Assembly (NCBI RefSeq): GCF_018408855.1
Contig: NZ_AP024322.1
Span: forward strand, 868,001-932,000
Length of the DNA stretch: 64,000 nucleotides
Direction: 5' to 3'
Source: Caballeronia sp. NK8
Lineage (GTDB): Bacteria > Pseudomonadota > Gammaproteobacteria > Burkholderiales > Burkholderiaceae
Positions 8,129-16,252 of this stretch are shown here, in pieces (the stretch's first letter is position 1; the number at the start of each line of letters is the position of its first letter). A program made the translations under genes and the position numbers. Below the pieces are notes generated by a model, which saw only the letters and a program-made list of their open reading frames with translations, made no database searches and was not told where the DNA came from.

Positions 8129-8365
8129 ATGGCACGGCCTTCGATCGGAATCTTCGGCGCGCTGTTCGCGGTAGGCAGCGTTCTCGCATGGAAATGGGTG
8201 CAATCGCAGGATGCAGCAGGCCGGCGCGCGGCGCGTGATCTGAACCGGTGGGAAGACGAAGGCGGCAAGGTGCTGTCACCGGCGACCGGCGCGAGCGCCA
8301 AGGTGGTCAACGGCCGCGGCGCGGTAGGCGGAACGCCCGACGCGTGGCACTTCCCGCGCAGTTGA
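8129..8365 (+). CDS. Small membrane-anchored protein of unknown function
   Basis: 78 residues, with one N-terminal hydrophobic segment (SIGIFGALFAVGSVLAWKWV) and a polar tail containing WEDEGGKV and GGTPDAWHFPRS. GGGAGAG precedes the ATG at 8129. It sits 40 bp after the DUF883 gene and before a terminator, so it likely closes the operon. I know similar small proteins only as hypothetical proteins in Burkholderia relatives. Confidence 0.7.
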   Translation: MARPSIGIFGALFAVGSVLAWKWVQSQDAAGRRAARDLNRWEDEGGKVLSPATGASAKVVNGRGAVGGTPDAWHFPRS

Positions 8366-8429
8366 CCGGTAGTGCAGGAGCGAGGCCGATATTTCGAGCG
8401 GCCGACGCTTTAATGATGTGACCAATGAT

Positions 8430-8452
8430 ACGCACGCTGAACCAGCGTGCGT
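8430..8452 (+). terminator. Terminator of the small membrane-protein operon
   Basis: ACGCACGCT (8430-8438) and AGCGTGCGT (8444-8452) form a perfect 9-bp stem with a 5-base loop, followed by TTCTGTCTT. Confidence 0.65.
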
Positions 8453-8471
8453 TTCTGTCTTGATGAACGCT

Positions 8472-8477
8472 TATAAT
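8472..8477 (+). promoter_or_regulatory. Possible -10 element for the response-regulator gene
   Basis: A perfect TATAAT lies just after the terminator, 235 bp before the start at 8712. No good -35 stands at the right distance (the sequence there is GCGTTT), so this is only a candidate. Confidence 0.35.
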
Positions 8478-8711
8478 CTGTGAAAGTTCGGCGATAAAGC
8501 GGCCTAATTGGCAAAACTTACGTCGATCGGCGCCAAGCGTGCAGAACATCGGAAATTATTCTATTTATCGCGCATGTCGCGTTGCGCAGGTCGCTATCGA
8601 TCGCGCGCAACCGTGAATCGCACCGGCCCGTGCAGCGCCTGGCCGCACGGAGAAGACCACGCCATCAGCCGGCGTGTGACCCTGAAACGCTTTGGAAGAA
8701 TTCGAGACGCA

Positions 8712-10115
8712 ATGCCACACGTATTGATTGTCGATGACGATCCCAGTACCCGCGAGGCGCTAGCCGCGATCATCGGCGAAGACGGTTTGACGACGGCCAC
8801 CGCCGGCGACTTGCGCGAGGCGCGCATTCAGCTCGTGCGGCAGACGCCGGACGTCGTATTCACCGATCTGAAACTGCCCGACGGCACCGGCGTCGATCTG
8901 TTCGAGGATCTCGACCCGCGCTCGGGCGTCGAAGTGATCGTCATCACCGGTCACGCGACGGTGGAATCCGCCGTCAGCGCGCTCAAGATGGGCGCCGCCG
9001 ACTATCTCGTCAAGCCGATCAACATGCAGCGCGTGAAGGCCATTCTGTCGCGCCTGCCGCGCGCGGGCGACCTGAAGGCGGAAATCGGCACGCTGCGCGG
9101 CGAACTGCGGCGCATGGGCCGCTTCGGTCTGATGCTCGGCAATTCGCCCACGATGCAGACGGTGTACGACCAGATCGGGCGAGTCGCGCCGACGGCCGCG
9201 TCGGTGCTGCTGATCGGCGAGTCGGGCACCGGCAAGGAAGTCGCCGCGCAGACGCTGCACGAGCTGTCGCTGCGCCGCAAGCATGCGTTCATCGCGGTGA
9301 ACTGCGGCGCGATCTCGCCGAACCTGATCGAATCGGAGATGTTCGGGCACGAGCGCGGCTCCTTCACGGGCGCGGATCGCCAGCACAAGGGTTACTTCGA
9401 GCGCGCGAACGGCGGCACGCTGTTCCTCGACGAGATCACCGAAATGCCGATCGAGCTTCAGGTGAAGCTCCTGCGCGTGCTGGAGACCGGCATGTTCATG
9501 CGCGTCGGCACGACCAAGGAGCTCGAGACGGACGTGCGCCTGATCGCCGCGACCAACCGCGACCCCGAGCAGGCCGTGCTCGAAGGCAAGCTACGCCTCG
9601 ACCTGTATCACCGCCTGAACGTGTTTCCGATCAACCTGCCGCCGCTGCGCGAACGCGGCAAGGACGTCGAACTGCTCGGCCAGGCGTTCCTCGACGAACT
9701 GAATTCCCGCTACAACACGAAGAAGGCGTTCCCGGCCGCCGTGCGCGAGATGCTGGCCTCGTACAACTGGCCCGGCAACGTGCGCGAGCTGAAGAACTAC
9801 GTGCAGCGCGCCTACATCATGTCGGCAAACGATTCGGACAGCACGGCGACCGTGCCGCTGCAAATTTCCTTGTCGAAGCCTTCGGCGGGCACGGCGGTGA
9901 CGATTCCGTTCGGCACGTCGCTCGCGCAGGCCGACCGGCAACTGATCCTCGCGACGCTCGATCAGTGCGGCGGCGTGAAGACGCGCGCTGCGGAAATCCT
10001 CGGCATCAGCCTGAAGACGCTCTATAACCGGCTCGTCGAATACGGTGAGGACGCCAATAAGGCAGCCGTGGGCGAGGGCGGCGACATCAACGATCCCGAC
10101 AGCGAAAATACCTGA
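8712..10115 (+). CDS. Sigma-54 dependent response regulator (receiver, AAA+, Fis HTH)
   Basis: 467-residue NtrC-family activator. The N-terminal receiver has the acidic pocket (VDDD at 7-10), phospho-acceptor Asp52 (FTDLKLPDG), Thr79 (VITGHAT) and Lys101 (YLVKP). The AAA+ domain has Walker A GESGTGKE (169-176) and a GSFTGA loop (216-221), the same variant as in the activator at 5719. The Fis-type HTH ([16 protein letters not shown]) is nearly identical to that of the first activator, so both may read similar enhancers. The start at 8712 matches the receiver start; the 5' extension to 8508 is rejected. No sensor kinase is in the window, so the partner is elsewhere. Confidence 0.9.
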   Translation: MPHVLIVDDDPSTREALAAIIGEDGLTTATAGDLREARIQLVRQTPDVVFTDLKLPDGTGVDLFEDLDPRSGVEVIVITGHATVESAVSALKMGAADYLVKPINMQRVKAILSRLPRAGDLKAEIGTLRGELRRMGRFGLMLGNSPTMQTVYDQIGRVAPTAASVLLIGESGTGKEVAAQTLHELSLRRKHAFIAVNCGAISPNLIESEMFGHERGSFTGADRQHKGYFERANGGTLFLDEITEMPIELQVKLLRVLETGMFMRVGTTKELETDVRLIAATNRDPEQAVLEGKLRLDLYHRLNVFPINLPPLRERGKDVELLGQAFLDELNSRYNTKKAFPAAVREMLASYNWPGNVRELKNYVQRAYIMSANDSDSTATVPLQISLSKPSAGTAVTIPFGTSLAQADRQLILATLDQCGGVKTRAAEILGISLKTLYNRLVEYGEDANKAAVGEGGDINDPDSENT

Positions 10116-10142
10116 ACTTCGCTTATCTTTAGACGAAATCAC

Positions 10143-10174
10143 CGCCTGCGGCTTTTAAAACCGCAGGCGTTTTT
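10143..10174 (+). terminator. Terminator of the response-regulator gene
   Basis: CGCCTGCGG (10143-10151) pairs with CCGCAGGCG (10161-10169), followed by five T's. Confidence 0.8.
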
Positions 10175-10238
10175 CATTGGCAGGCGCGTTTTCTACGCCG
10201 ATAATGAGACAGGAAAGTATGGACGGACGTCGTTCGAG

Positions 10239-10253
10239 GGGCATGGCCCTTGC
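10239..10253 (+). promoter_or_regulatory. Candidate sigma-54 promoter for the proline-rich protein gene
   Basis: GGGCAT-GGCCC-TTGC has GG and GC 10 bases apart, a perfect -12 TTGC and 4 of 6 matches in the -24 element. The predicted start is near 10265, 75 bases before the ATG at 10340. It is weaker than the otsA and BON promoters. Confidence 0.45.
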
Positions 10254-10339
10254 TGTCGATCGGATGCATCCGCGCGCCGCGCGCAGGCGCCTTGCGCTGG
10301 ATGGGAAAAGTACGATCACAAGACCGCAAGGAGTCCGCC

Positions 10340-10558
10340 ATGTCTCTCAGCACGCCCATTCGCGCTTCCGTTGGCGCTCATATAGAAGCACAGACGCCGC
10401 AGCCGCCGGACCCGCCGGTCACGCCGCCCGATCAGCCGCCGCCCACGCCGATTCCGCCCGACACCAATCCGGACCCGACGCGTGAGCCGCCGGTGCCTCC
10501 GTCGCAGCCGATTGGCGATCCGCCGCCGGGACCGGGCGAGTCCCCGCACGTGTACTAG
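10340..10558 (+). CDS. Small proline-rich protein of unknown function
   Basis: 72 residues, about one third proline, with runs such as PQPPDPPVTPPDQPPPTPIPP. It has no hydrophobic segment and is likely disordered and soluble. A strong AAGGAG (10328-10333) precedes the ATG at 10340, which supports a real small gene over chance. It lies between the response regulator and otsA behind a candidate sigma-54 promoter. Function unknown. Confidence 0.65.
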   Translation: MSLSTPIRASVGAHIEAQTPQPPDPPVTPPDQPPPTPIPPDTNPDPTREPPVPPSQPIGDPPPGPGESPHVY

Positions 10559-10668
10559 CAAAGCCGCAGGACGCTGGATTGCAGACGTTGGACAATGCCC
10601 AGAATTCGTGCAAGGTTTGAATAAGTTTCCATCCGGGACGTAGGGATTACAACGGATGGCGCAACAAT

Positions 10669-10702
10669 GACCGGCGACACGCTCTGTCGCCGGTCGCTTT
10701 TT
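10669..10702 (+). terminator. Strong terminator between two small genes
   Basis: GACCGGCGACA (10669-10679) and TGTCGCCGGTC (10685-10695) form a perfect 11-bp stem with a 5-base loop, followed by a run of five T's. It ends transcription from the proline-rich protein gene or from a possible small RNA. Confidence 0.8.
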
Positions 10703-10781
10703 CTGAAGCCGCGCTGCCAAAGCGCAACGGTCCGACGCCGCCGACGTCACTATCGCGACGGCCTTCTTCTCTGGAGGCATC

Positions 10782-11018
10782 ATGAGGCATCCCGCACTTC
10801 GACGCTCCGCGCGTCATTCTTCCAAACGCGAAGCACGGGCCGAAGCGGCCAAGGCAGCCGGCGCGCAAGGCGCATCGGCGCCGCCCGCCGATCACGATCC
10901 CGCTGGCCAGAACCGCCCCGCGCCGGGCGCGCCGCCGGATGGCGAGCACAACCAGGGCGGCGTGCGTCGCGAGGGCATCGACTATCAGCGCGACCTGGGC
11001 TCCGAGCAGGACGCGTGA
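10782..11018 (+). CDS. Small hydrophilic protein of unknown function
   Basis: 78 residues: a basic N-terminus (RHPALRRSARHSSKREARAEAAK), a Pro/Gly/Ala-rich middle and an acidic tail (YQRDLGSEQDA). No membrane segment or known domain. GGAGG stands 6 bases before the ATG. Amino-acid make-up suggests an unfolded protein, like the neighbouring small stress-type genes. It ends 120 bp before the otsA promoter; the hairpin ACGCGGCC...GGCCGCGT at 11062-11083 may terminate it. Confidence 0.6.
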   Translation: MRHPALRRSARHSSKREARAEAAKAAGAQGASAPPADHDPAGQNRPAPGAPPDGEHNQGGVRREGIDYQRDLGSEQDA

Positions 11019-11139
11019 TTCAGGCCGGCGAAGCACCCGGCAAAAGAACAAAAAATTTCTACGCGGCCGGCATTGGCCGCGTGTTTTCGTTCGTCCGTAA
11101 CATCTTCATACAAACTTTCATTTACAAAAATCATCAAAA

Positions 11140-11154
11140 AGGCACAGCTTTTGC
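11140..11154 (+). promoter_or_regulatory. Sigma-54 promoter of otsA
   Basis: AGGCAC-AGCTT-TTGC: five of six -24 bases, a perfect -12 element and the invariant GG-N10-GC spacing. The predicted start is near 11166, 44 bases before the otsA ATG. The surrounding stretch 11096-11150 is unusually A/T-rich for this genome, which would favour DNA bending between enhancer and promoter. Confidence 0.75.
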
Positions 11155-11209
11155 ATACCTTTAATCGCCAATTCGAGCATGCAACGACAACTGATGAGGT
11201 GATGCTGTA

Positions 11210-12664
11210 ATGAGCAGATTGATCGTGGTATCGAATCGCGTCGCACCGATCCAGGAAGGCAAGCCCAGCGCGGGCGGCCTCGCGATCGGCGTGCTGGACG
11301 CGCTCAAGGAGACTGGGGGCGTGTGGTTCGGGTGGAGCGGCGAGATCGTCGGCGAGGCGGGCGCGCCTGTGGTGGAAAAAGGCGGCAAGGTGACCTACGC
11401 GACGGTCGGCCTCACGCGCCGCGATTACGACCAGTACTATCGGGGATTCTCGAACGCTACGCTGTGGCCGGCTTTTCATTATCGCAACGACCTCTCGCGC
11501 TTCGACCGCGAGGAATACGCGGGTTACATGCGCGTGAACGCTAGCCTCGCGGCGAAGCTGAAGTCGATGCTCAAGCCCGACGACATCATCTGGGTGCATG
11601 ACTACCACATGCTTCCGTTCGCGCAGGAGCTGCGTAAGCTGGGGGTCGCGAATCCGATCGGTTTCTTCCTGCACATCCCGTTTCCGGTACCCGAGATCAT
11701 GCGGACCGTGCCGCCGCACGAGGAACTGATCGCGGCGATGTGCCAGTACGACGTCGTCGGCTTCCAGACAGACAGCGACAAGCAATCGTTTATCGATTAC
11801 GTGGAGCGCACGAGCCGCGGCCACTTCAACGAAGAAGACGGCATGCTGCAGGCGTTCGGCCGCATGCTGAAAGTGGGCGCGTATCCGATCGGCATCTATC
11901 CGGACGCCATCGCGAAATCCGCCGAGCAGTTCTCGAACCGCAAGCCGGTGAAGACCCTGCGCGACAGCATGCGCGGCCGCAAGCTCATCATGAGCGTCGA
12001 CCGGCTCGATTATTCGAAGGGTCTCGTCGAGCGCTTTCAGGCGTTCGAGCGGCTGCTGCTGAACGCGCCGGGCTGGCACGGCCGCGTGTCGCTCGTGCAG
12101 ATCGCGCCGCCGACGCGCTCGGACGTGCAGACCTATCAGCGTATCCGTCAGAACCTGGAAGGCGAGGCGGGCCGCATCAACGGGCGCTTCGCACAGCTCG
12201 ACTGGACGCCGATCCAGTATCTCAACCGCAAATACGAACGCAATCTGCTGATGGCGCTGTTCCGCCTCTCGCAGGTCGGCTATGTGACGCCGCTGCGCGA
12301 CGGCATGAATCTCGTCGCGAAGGAATACGTCGCGTCGCAGGACCCGGCCGATCCGGGCGCGCTCGTGCTGTCGCAGTTCGCCGGCGCGGCGGATCAGTTG
12401 CCGGGCGCGCTCGTCGTCAATCCGTTCGATCTGTCGCAGATGTCCGAGGCGCTGGAGCGCGCGTTGTCGATGCCGCTCGCCGAGCGTCAGGCGCGTCACG
12501 CCGACATGATGGTGCCGCTGCGCGAGAACAATCTTTCGGTCTGGCGCGATTCGTTCCTGTCCGACTTGCGCAGTGTCGCGACGGCGACGTCGGTCACCGA
12601 GAAGACCGTAAAGACCGTGAAAGAGGGCGCGAGCGGTGCGGCGCGTCCTTCGGCGAAGGCCTGA
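11210..12664 (+). CDS. otsA: Trehalose-6-phosphate synthase
   Basis: Glycosyltransferase family 20 enzyme of 484 residues that joins UDP-glucose and glucose-6-phosphate into trehalose-6-phosphate, a compatible solute precursor in the cytoplasm. Visible family motifs are SNRV near the N-terminus, the GFFLHIPFP strand, WVHDYH, the nucleotide-sugar segment SVDRLDYSKGL, and the C-terminal TPLRDGMNLVAKEYVASQ. The length is slightly over E. coli OtsA because of a Thr/Lys/Ala-rich tail (TATSVTEKTVKTVKEGASG). The phosphatase gene otsB is not in the window. A sigma-54-type promoter lies directly upstream, which is unusual, since otsA is RpoS-controlled in E. coli. Confidence 0.95.
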   Translation: MSRLIVVSNRVAPIQEGKPSAGGLAIGVLDALKETGGVWFGWSGEIVGEAGAPVVEKGGKVTYATVGLTRRDYDQYYRGFSNATLWPAFHYRNDLSRFDREEYAGYMRVNASLAAKLKSMLKPDDIIWVHDYHMLPFAQELRKLGVANPIGFFLHIPFPVPEIMRTVPPHEELIAAMCQYDVVGFQTDSDKQSFIDYVERTSRGHFNEEDGMLQAFGRMLKVGAYPIGIYPDAIAKSAEQFSNRKPVKTLRDSMRGRKLIMSVDRLDYSKGLVERFQAFERLLLNAPGWHGRVSLVQIAPPTRSDVQTYQRIRQNLEGEAGRINGRFAQLDWTPIQYLNRKYERNLLMALFRLSQVGYVTPLRDGMNLVAKEYVASQDPADPGALVLSQFAGAADQLPGALVVNPFDLSQMSEALERALSMPLAERQARHADMMVPLRENNLSVWRDSFLSDLRSVATATSVTEKTVKTVKEGASGAARPSAKA

Positions 12665-12692
12665 ATCTGCGCCAGTCTGTTTGATGTGAAGG

Positions 12693-12726
12693 CCCCGCGC
12701 TTGCAACTCAGGCGCGGGGTTTTTTC
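12693..12726 (+). terminator. Terminator of otsA
   Basis: CCCCGCGC (12693-12700) pairs with GCGCGGGG (12712-12719), followed by seven T's. Confidence 0.85.
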
Positions 12727-12748
12727 ATGCTCGAAGCCGAAACGTTCG

Positions 12749-12763
12749 CGGAACGGGACTTGC
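12749..12763 (+). promoter_or_regulatory. Candidate sigma-54 promoter for the acidic protein gene
   Basis: CGGAAC-GGGAC-TTGC has a perfect -12 TTGC, GG-N10-GC spacing and 4 of 6 matches in the -24 element. The predicted start near 12775 leaves a short leader to the ATG at 12798. Confidence 0.45.
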
Positions 12764-12797
12764 GGAATCATCGTCGACACGAACGAAGGAGGTCACG

Positions 12798-13142
12798 ATG
12801 AGCGGAAGCACATTGAACCCGCCGGAAGACGACGGCGCGGAATACGGCAAAGGACACGGTACCGGCGCGCTCGGCCCGAGCGACTCGTCGGATAGCGGGT
12901 CGGACGTGCAGGGCGAGAAGCGCTATCCGGGCGAGATCGAGGACGAACTCGACGCCCACGCGCTCGGCCAGTCCGAAGCCGAACTCAACAGCGACACAGA
13001 CCGCTACGGCACGGGCGAAGCGGCCTCGGCGGACGGCGACAACAATCTGGAATCCGACGCCGATATCCTGCCCGATCAGATCGAGGACGACGCGCGCGGC
13101 CTCGTCGATGAAGACGCCGACCCGGCCGCCGACCGGCCCTGA
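12798..13142 (+). CDS. Highly acidic, probably disordered hydrophilic protein
   Basis: 114 residues, rich in Asp, Glu, Gly and Ser and nearly free of large hydrophobic residues (for example GPSDSSDSGSDVQGEKRYPGE and DDARGLVDEDADPAADRP). There are no membrane segments or signal peptide. The composition is that of a hydrophilin-like osmotic or desiccation protein; this is inference from composition only. GGAGG precedes the ATG. It sits directly after otsA behind a candidate sigma-54 promoter and is closed by its own terminator. Confidence 0.7.
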   Translation: MSGSTLNPPEDDGAEYGKGHGTGALGPSDSSDSGSDVQGEKRYPGEIEDELDAHALGQSEAELNSDTDRYGTGEAASADGDNNLESDADILPDQIEDDARGLVDEDADPAADRP

Positions 13143-13170
13143 CGTAACACGCCGCACGCGATCCGAACAC

Positions 13171-13200
13171 GGCGCGCTCCCGAGGGAGCGCGCCTTTTTT
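13171..13200 (+). terminator. Terminator of the acidic protein gene
   Basis: GGCGCGCTCCC (13171-13181) and GGGAGCGCGCC (13184-13194) form a very strong hairpin followed by six T's. Confidence 0.85.
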
Positions 13201-13267
13201 ACACGCGCATCGCACGGCGGGGCTAACATCGTCGGTTGACACTTTCGCCGCGTTCACGCTTTCGCCG

Positions 13268-14176
13268 ATGAATCAGGACGTTCCCACTCAATCCACGCCC
13301 GTCGCCTCGGGCCGCACGACGCGTTTCGGCTGGCTCTCGTGGATCGTCGATCCGATTCAGCAATGGTCGCAGGACCACTGCTCGATGTTTTCGGCGTCGA
13401 TCTCGTTCTTCGCCGCGTTCTCGCTCGCACCGACGCTCGTCATCGTGATCGCGGTGGCGAGCGTGTTCTTCGGCGCGGATGCCGTGCAAGGCCGCCTCTT
13501 CGATGAGATCAGCGGCGTCGTGGGCGTCGATGCGGCGCACGCGCTGGAGGCGATCGTCGCGAACGCGTGGCATGCGGATATCGCGCGCAGCACGGCCATC
13601 CTGTCGCTCGCGGGCGTGCTGATCGGCGCATCGGCGACGTTTTCGTCGCTGCACAGCGCGCTCAATGTCATCTGGCCGACGCCCGCGGTAAGCACGCGCG
13701 AGAGCATCGTCACGCTGCTGCGCGTGCGGCTGATGTCGTTCGGGCTGGTGGTCGGATCGGGCCTGCTCGTCGCGGTGGTGCTCGTGCTCGATGCGCTTGT
13801 CGAATTGCTCGGCCACTGGGTGCTCGGCGATGGCAGTCCGTTCGTCGTGCTGTCGGGACTGACGCGGCGCGCGATATCGATCGGCATGCTGATGCTCGCG
13901 TTCACCGTGCTGCTCAAGTTTCTGCCGACGACGCGCATGCTCTGGCGCGACGCCGCGCTCGGCGCCACCGCCGCCGCGCTGCTTTTCGAGGGCGGCAAGC
14001 GCCTCTTCGCGTTCTATCTCGCGCACGCGGGAACGGCGAACACGTTCGGCGCGGCGGGATCGCTCGCGATCATCCTCATGTGGCTGTACTACTCGGCAGC
14101 GGTGTTTCTGCTCGGCGCGGAGCTGTCGGCGACGGCGGCGAGAAAGCGCACGCACCGGGCATCCGGCTGGCGCTGA
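13268..14176 (+). CDS. YihY/BrkB family inner-membrane protein
   Basis: 302 residues with about six membrane segments and the family pattern: an N-terminal W(S)xDHCSMFSASISFFAAFSLAPTL segment, a central GASATFSSLHSALNVIW motif and the C-terminal GAAGSLAIILMWLYYSAAVFLLGAEL. Family members are widespread; some were once called ribonuclease BN, but the biochemical role is unsettled. A TTGACA at 13236 could be a -35, but the matching -10 region is poor. It is convergent with rpoN. Confidence 0.88.
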   Translation: MNQDVPTQSTPVASGRTTRFGWLSWIVDPIQQWSQDHCSMFSASISFFAAFSLAPTLVIVIAVASVFFGADAVQGRLFDEISGVVGVDAAHALEAIVANAWHADIARSTAILSLAGVLIGASATFSSLHSALNVIWPTPAVSTRESIVTLLRVRLMSFGLVVGSGLLVAVVLVLDALVELLGHWVLGDGSPFVVLSGLTRRAISIGMLMLAFTVLLKFLPTTRMLWRDAALGATAAALLFEGGKRLFAFYLAHAGTANTFGAAGSLAIILMWLYYSAAVFLLGAELSATAARKRTHRASGWR

Positions 14177-14183
14177 GGCCGGC

Positions 14184-14217
14184 GCGAAAAAAAGGCCGTC
14201 CGCGAACGGACGGCCTT
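14184..14217 (-). terminator. Terminator between YihY and rpoN
   Basis: AAGGCCGTCCG (14192-14202) and CGGACGGCCTT (14207-14217) enclose a CGAA loop. The A-run at 14187-14193 becomes the U-tail for minus-strand rpoN transcripts. Confidence 0.75.
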
Positions 14218-14299
14218 CGGCTACGCTCACGTCGCTCAGGCGCCTCGCTTGACCGGGTCGTCGCCGAGCGCTCTGGAGCGTGAAAAGAGCGGGCGCGCT

Positions 14300-15790
14300 T
14301 CAGCTCGCCTGACGGCGCAACTCGGCGGGCGGCACCTTCATCAGATGCCGGTACTTTGCCACCGTGCGGCGCGCGACGATCACGCCCTGATCCGCGAGCA
14401 TCTTCGCGAGACTCACGTCGGACAGCGGATCGCGCGTGTTTTCCTGCGAGATCATTTCCTTCAGCAACGCGCGCACCGCGGCCGCCGAGCACGTGCCGCC
14501 GCTTTCGGTGGAAAGCTCGCGCGGGAAGAAGTGCTTGAACTCGAAGATGCCGCGCGGCGTGGCCATGTACTTGTTGCCCGTCGCGCGCGAGATGGTCGAT
14601 TCGTGCAGGCCGAGCTCATCGGCGACATCGCGCAGCACGAGCGGCTTCAGCGCGATCTCGCCATAGTCGAAGAACGCCTTCTGATGCGACACGATGCATT
14701 CGGCGACGCGCTGGATCGTGGTGAAACGCTGCTGCGCGTTACGGATCAGCCAGCGCGCTTCCTGCAACTGCTGCGCGAGCGGCGAGCGGCTCGCGCCCGC
14801 CGACTGCGCGAAAAGCTCCGCATACATGCGATGGATGCGCGCACGCGGCAGCACCGCCGGATTGATCGTGACGATCCACTGCCGCTTCGCCTGACGCACG
14901 ATGACATCCGGCACCACGTAGTTGTCTTCGCTTTGCCCGTAGTTCTCGCCCGGCTTCGGATCGAGGCGGCGCACGAGCGCGCATGCGATGCGCAATTCAT
15001 CGGCGCTGCAACCGATTTTCTTCTGCAATTCGGCCTGTTCGCGCCGCGCGAGCCGCTCCAGATGATGCGCGACGATCTCCATCGCCACCGCGCGCCCCGG
15101 CGTGTCTTCTTCGAGCGCTTCGAGTTGCAGCGTCAGACATTCCGAAAGATTGCGCGCGCCGACGCCGGGTTTATCAAGCGACTGCACGAGCTTGAGCGCG
15201 ATGGTGAGTTCGTCTTCGTTCAGCGCGGGCTCGATCTCGACCACGTTCGCAAGCTCACTCAACTCCTGACGGAGATAACCATCGTCATCGAGCGCTTCGA
15301 TGATGAGCTGCGCGATGGCGCGGTCGCGTTCGTTCAACTGATACATACGCAACGCATCGTGCAGCGTGTCGCGCAACGAAGGCTCGATACGCACCCAGTC
15401 GGCGGGATCGGAGCCTTCGCCGTCGCCGTTGTTGCGTGCGGAGCCGCGGCCGAAGGGATCCGACGAGAATTCGTTGACCGAATCATCGCGCGACCCGGTG
15501 TCGGCGCTTTGCTCGCTGTCCATGCCGCTTTCGGGCGCGAGCGGCGCTTCGGTCGCGCCATCGGCTGCGCTCGATGCGGTTGATTCGCTCATCGAGTTGC
15601 CGTTGTCGGCGCCGAGCGCGTTGTCTTCGGTCTGCGACTCGTCGTATTCGAGAAACGGATTGGTGTCGAGGGCGTTTCTCAGTTCCTGCTGGAACTCCAG
15701 TGATGAGAGTTGAAGAAGTCGGACCGACTGCTGAAGTCGCGGCGTCAGGGCGAGCGTTTGCTTCGCGCGGAGTTCGAGTGTAGGCGGCAT
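14300..15790 (-). CDS. rpoN: RNA polymerase sigma-54 factor
   Basis: 496-residue sigma-54. Region I is the Gln/Leu-rich start (LTPRLQQSVRLLQLSSLEFQ) that contacts activators. An acidic spacer (about residues 50-140, with Glu/Asp/Ser runs) follows. The core-binding and HTH regions lead to the RpoN box ARRTVAKYR (473-481), which reads the -24 element. No hpf, ptsN or lptB neighbours are present, so this is probably a second, stand-alone rpoN; Burkholderiaceae often carry more than one (general knowledge). Its place between sigma-54 activators and sigma-54-type promoters suggests a dedicated role in this region. It is closed by its own terminator. Confidence 0.95.
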   Translation of the reverse strand: MPPTLELRAKQTLALTPRLQQSVRLLQLSSLEFQQELRNALDTNPFLEYDESQTEDNALGADNGNSMSESTASSAADGATEAPLAPESGMDSEQSADTGSRDDSVNEFSSDPFGRGSARNNGDGEGSDPADWVRIEPSLRDTLHDALRMYQLNERDRAIAQLIIEALDDDGYLRQELSELANVVEIEPALNEDELTIALKLVQSLDKPGVGARNLSECLTLQLEALEEDTPGRAVAMEIVAHHLERLARREQAELQKKIGCSADELRIACALVRRLDPKPGENYGQSEDNYVVPDVIVRQAKRQWIVTINPAVLPRARIHRMYAELFAQSAGASRSPLAQQLQEARWLIRNAQQRFTTIQRVAECIVSHQKAFFDYGEIALKPLVLRDVADELGLHESTISRATGNKYMATPRGIFEFKHFFPRELSTESGGTCSAAAVRALLKEMISQENTRDPLSDVSLAKMLADQGVIVARRTVAKYRHLMKVPPAELRRQAS

Positions 15791-16112
15791 TGCTTGCTAA
15801 TCCTCGATTGTTCTAGACGTAATGGGCTGGTTTGCGGGTAGTAAAGCAACAGCCGTGCCATCGTTCGTTAAGCTCTCGCCACAACTACGTTTTTTGCGCT
15901 TGGCTTTGTTCTTTCGAAGCCAGCCGCAGGCTGCTTTCACGCAGTTTTTACACGTGCCCAGACAAAAGCACCGCGCGTTTCAGCGCACGCGCCCAGTGCC
16001 CCGGCAACGCCGCCGACAAGCGTCGAAGATTTGTTCGAGAGCGTAGGAAAGCCTTGACGGGCGAGGCTTCCGAGCGCGCCGTCCACGGTTCTCTTCACGC
16101 GAGGAACGGGCC
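15791..16112. other. Intergenic region upstream of rpoN
   Basis: It should hold the rpoN promoter (minus strand) and any enhancer for the BON-protein promoter. I saw no open reading frame I could support, no convincing sigma-70 pair and no clear palindrome. Confidence 0.3.
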
Positions 16113-16127
16113 CGGCACGCAAGTTGC
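16113..16127 (+). promoter_or_regulatory. Sigma-54 promoter of the BON-domain protein gene
   Basis: CGGCAC-GCAAG-TTGC: five of six -24 bases, a perfect -12 element and correct GG-N10-GC spacing. The predicted start is near 16139, leaving a ~114-base leader to the ATG at 16253. Confidence 0.72.
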
Positions 16128-16252
16128 GGAAGGGAGAACACGATCCGCGTGCTACGGCGCGGACGTCATCGAAGAGCCGCCTCGCGCACGAAGTCGCACG
16201 AAGTCGGGCGAACGGGGCGCCAGACCATAATCGACAAAATGGGAGTATTGCC

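Noticed and set aside
10569..10582. GG-N10-GC with TTGC just after the proline-rich gene as an independent promoter
   Set aside because: The -24 element (AGGACG) matches only at GG. It is kept only as part of the small-RNA hypothesis, not called as a promoter.
11062..11083. ACGCGGCC...GGCCGCGT hairpin upstream of otsA as an enhancer site
   Set aside because: It is followed by GTTTT and is more simply a weak terminator for the preceding small gene. Nothing ties it to an activator.
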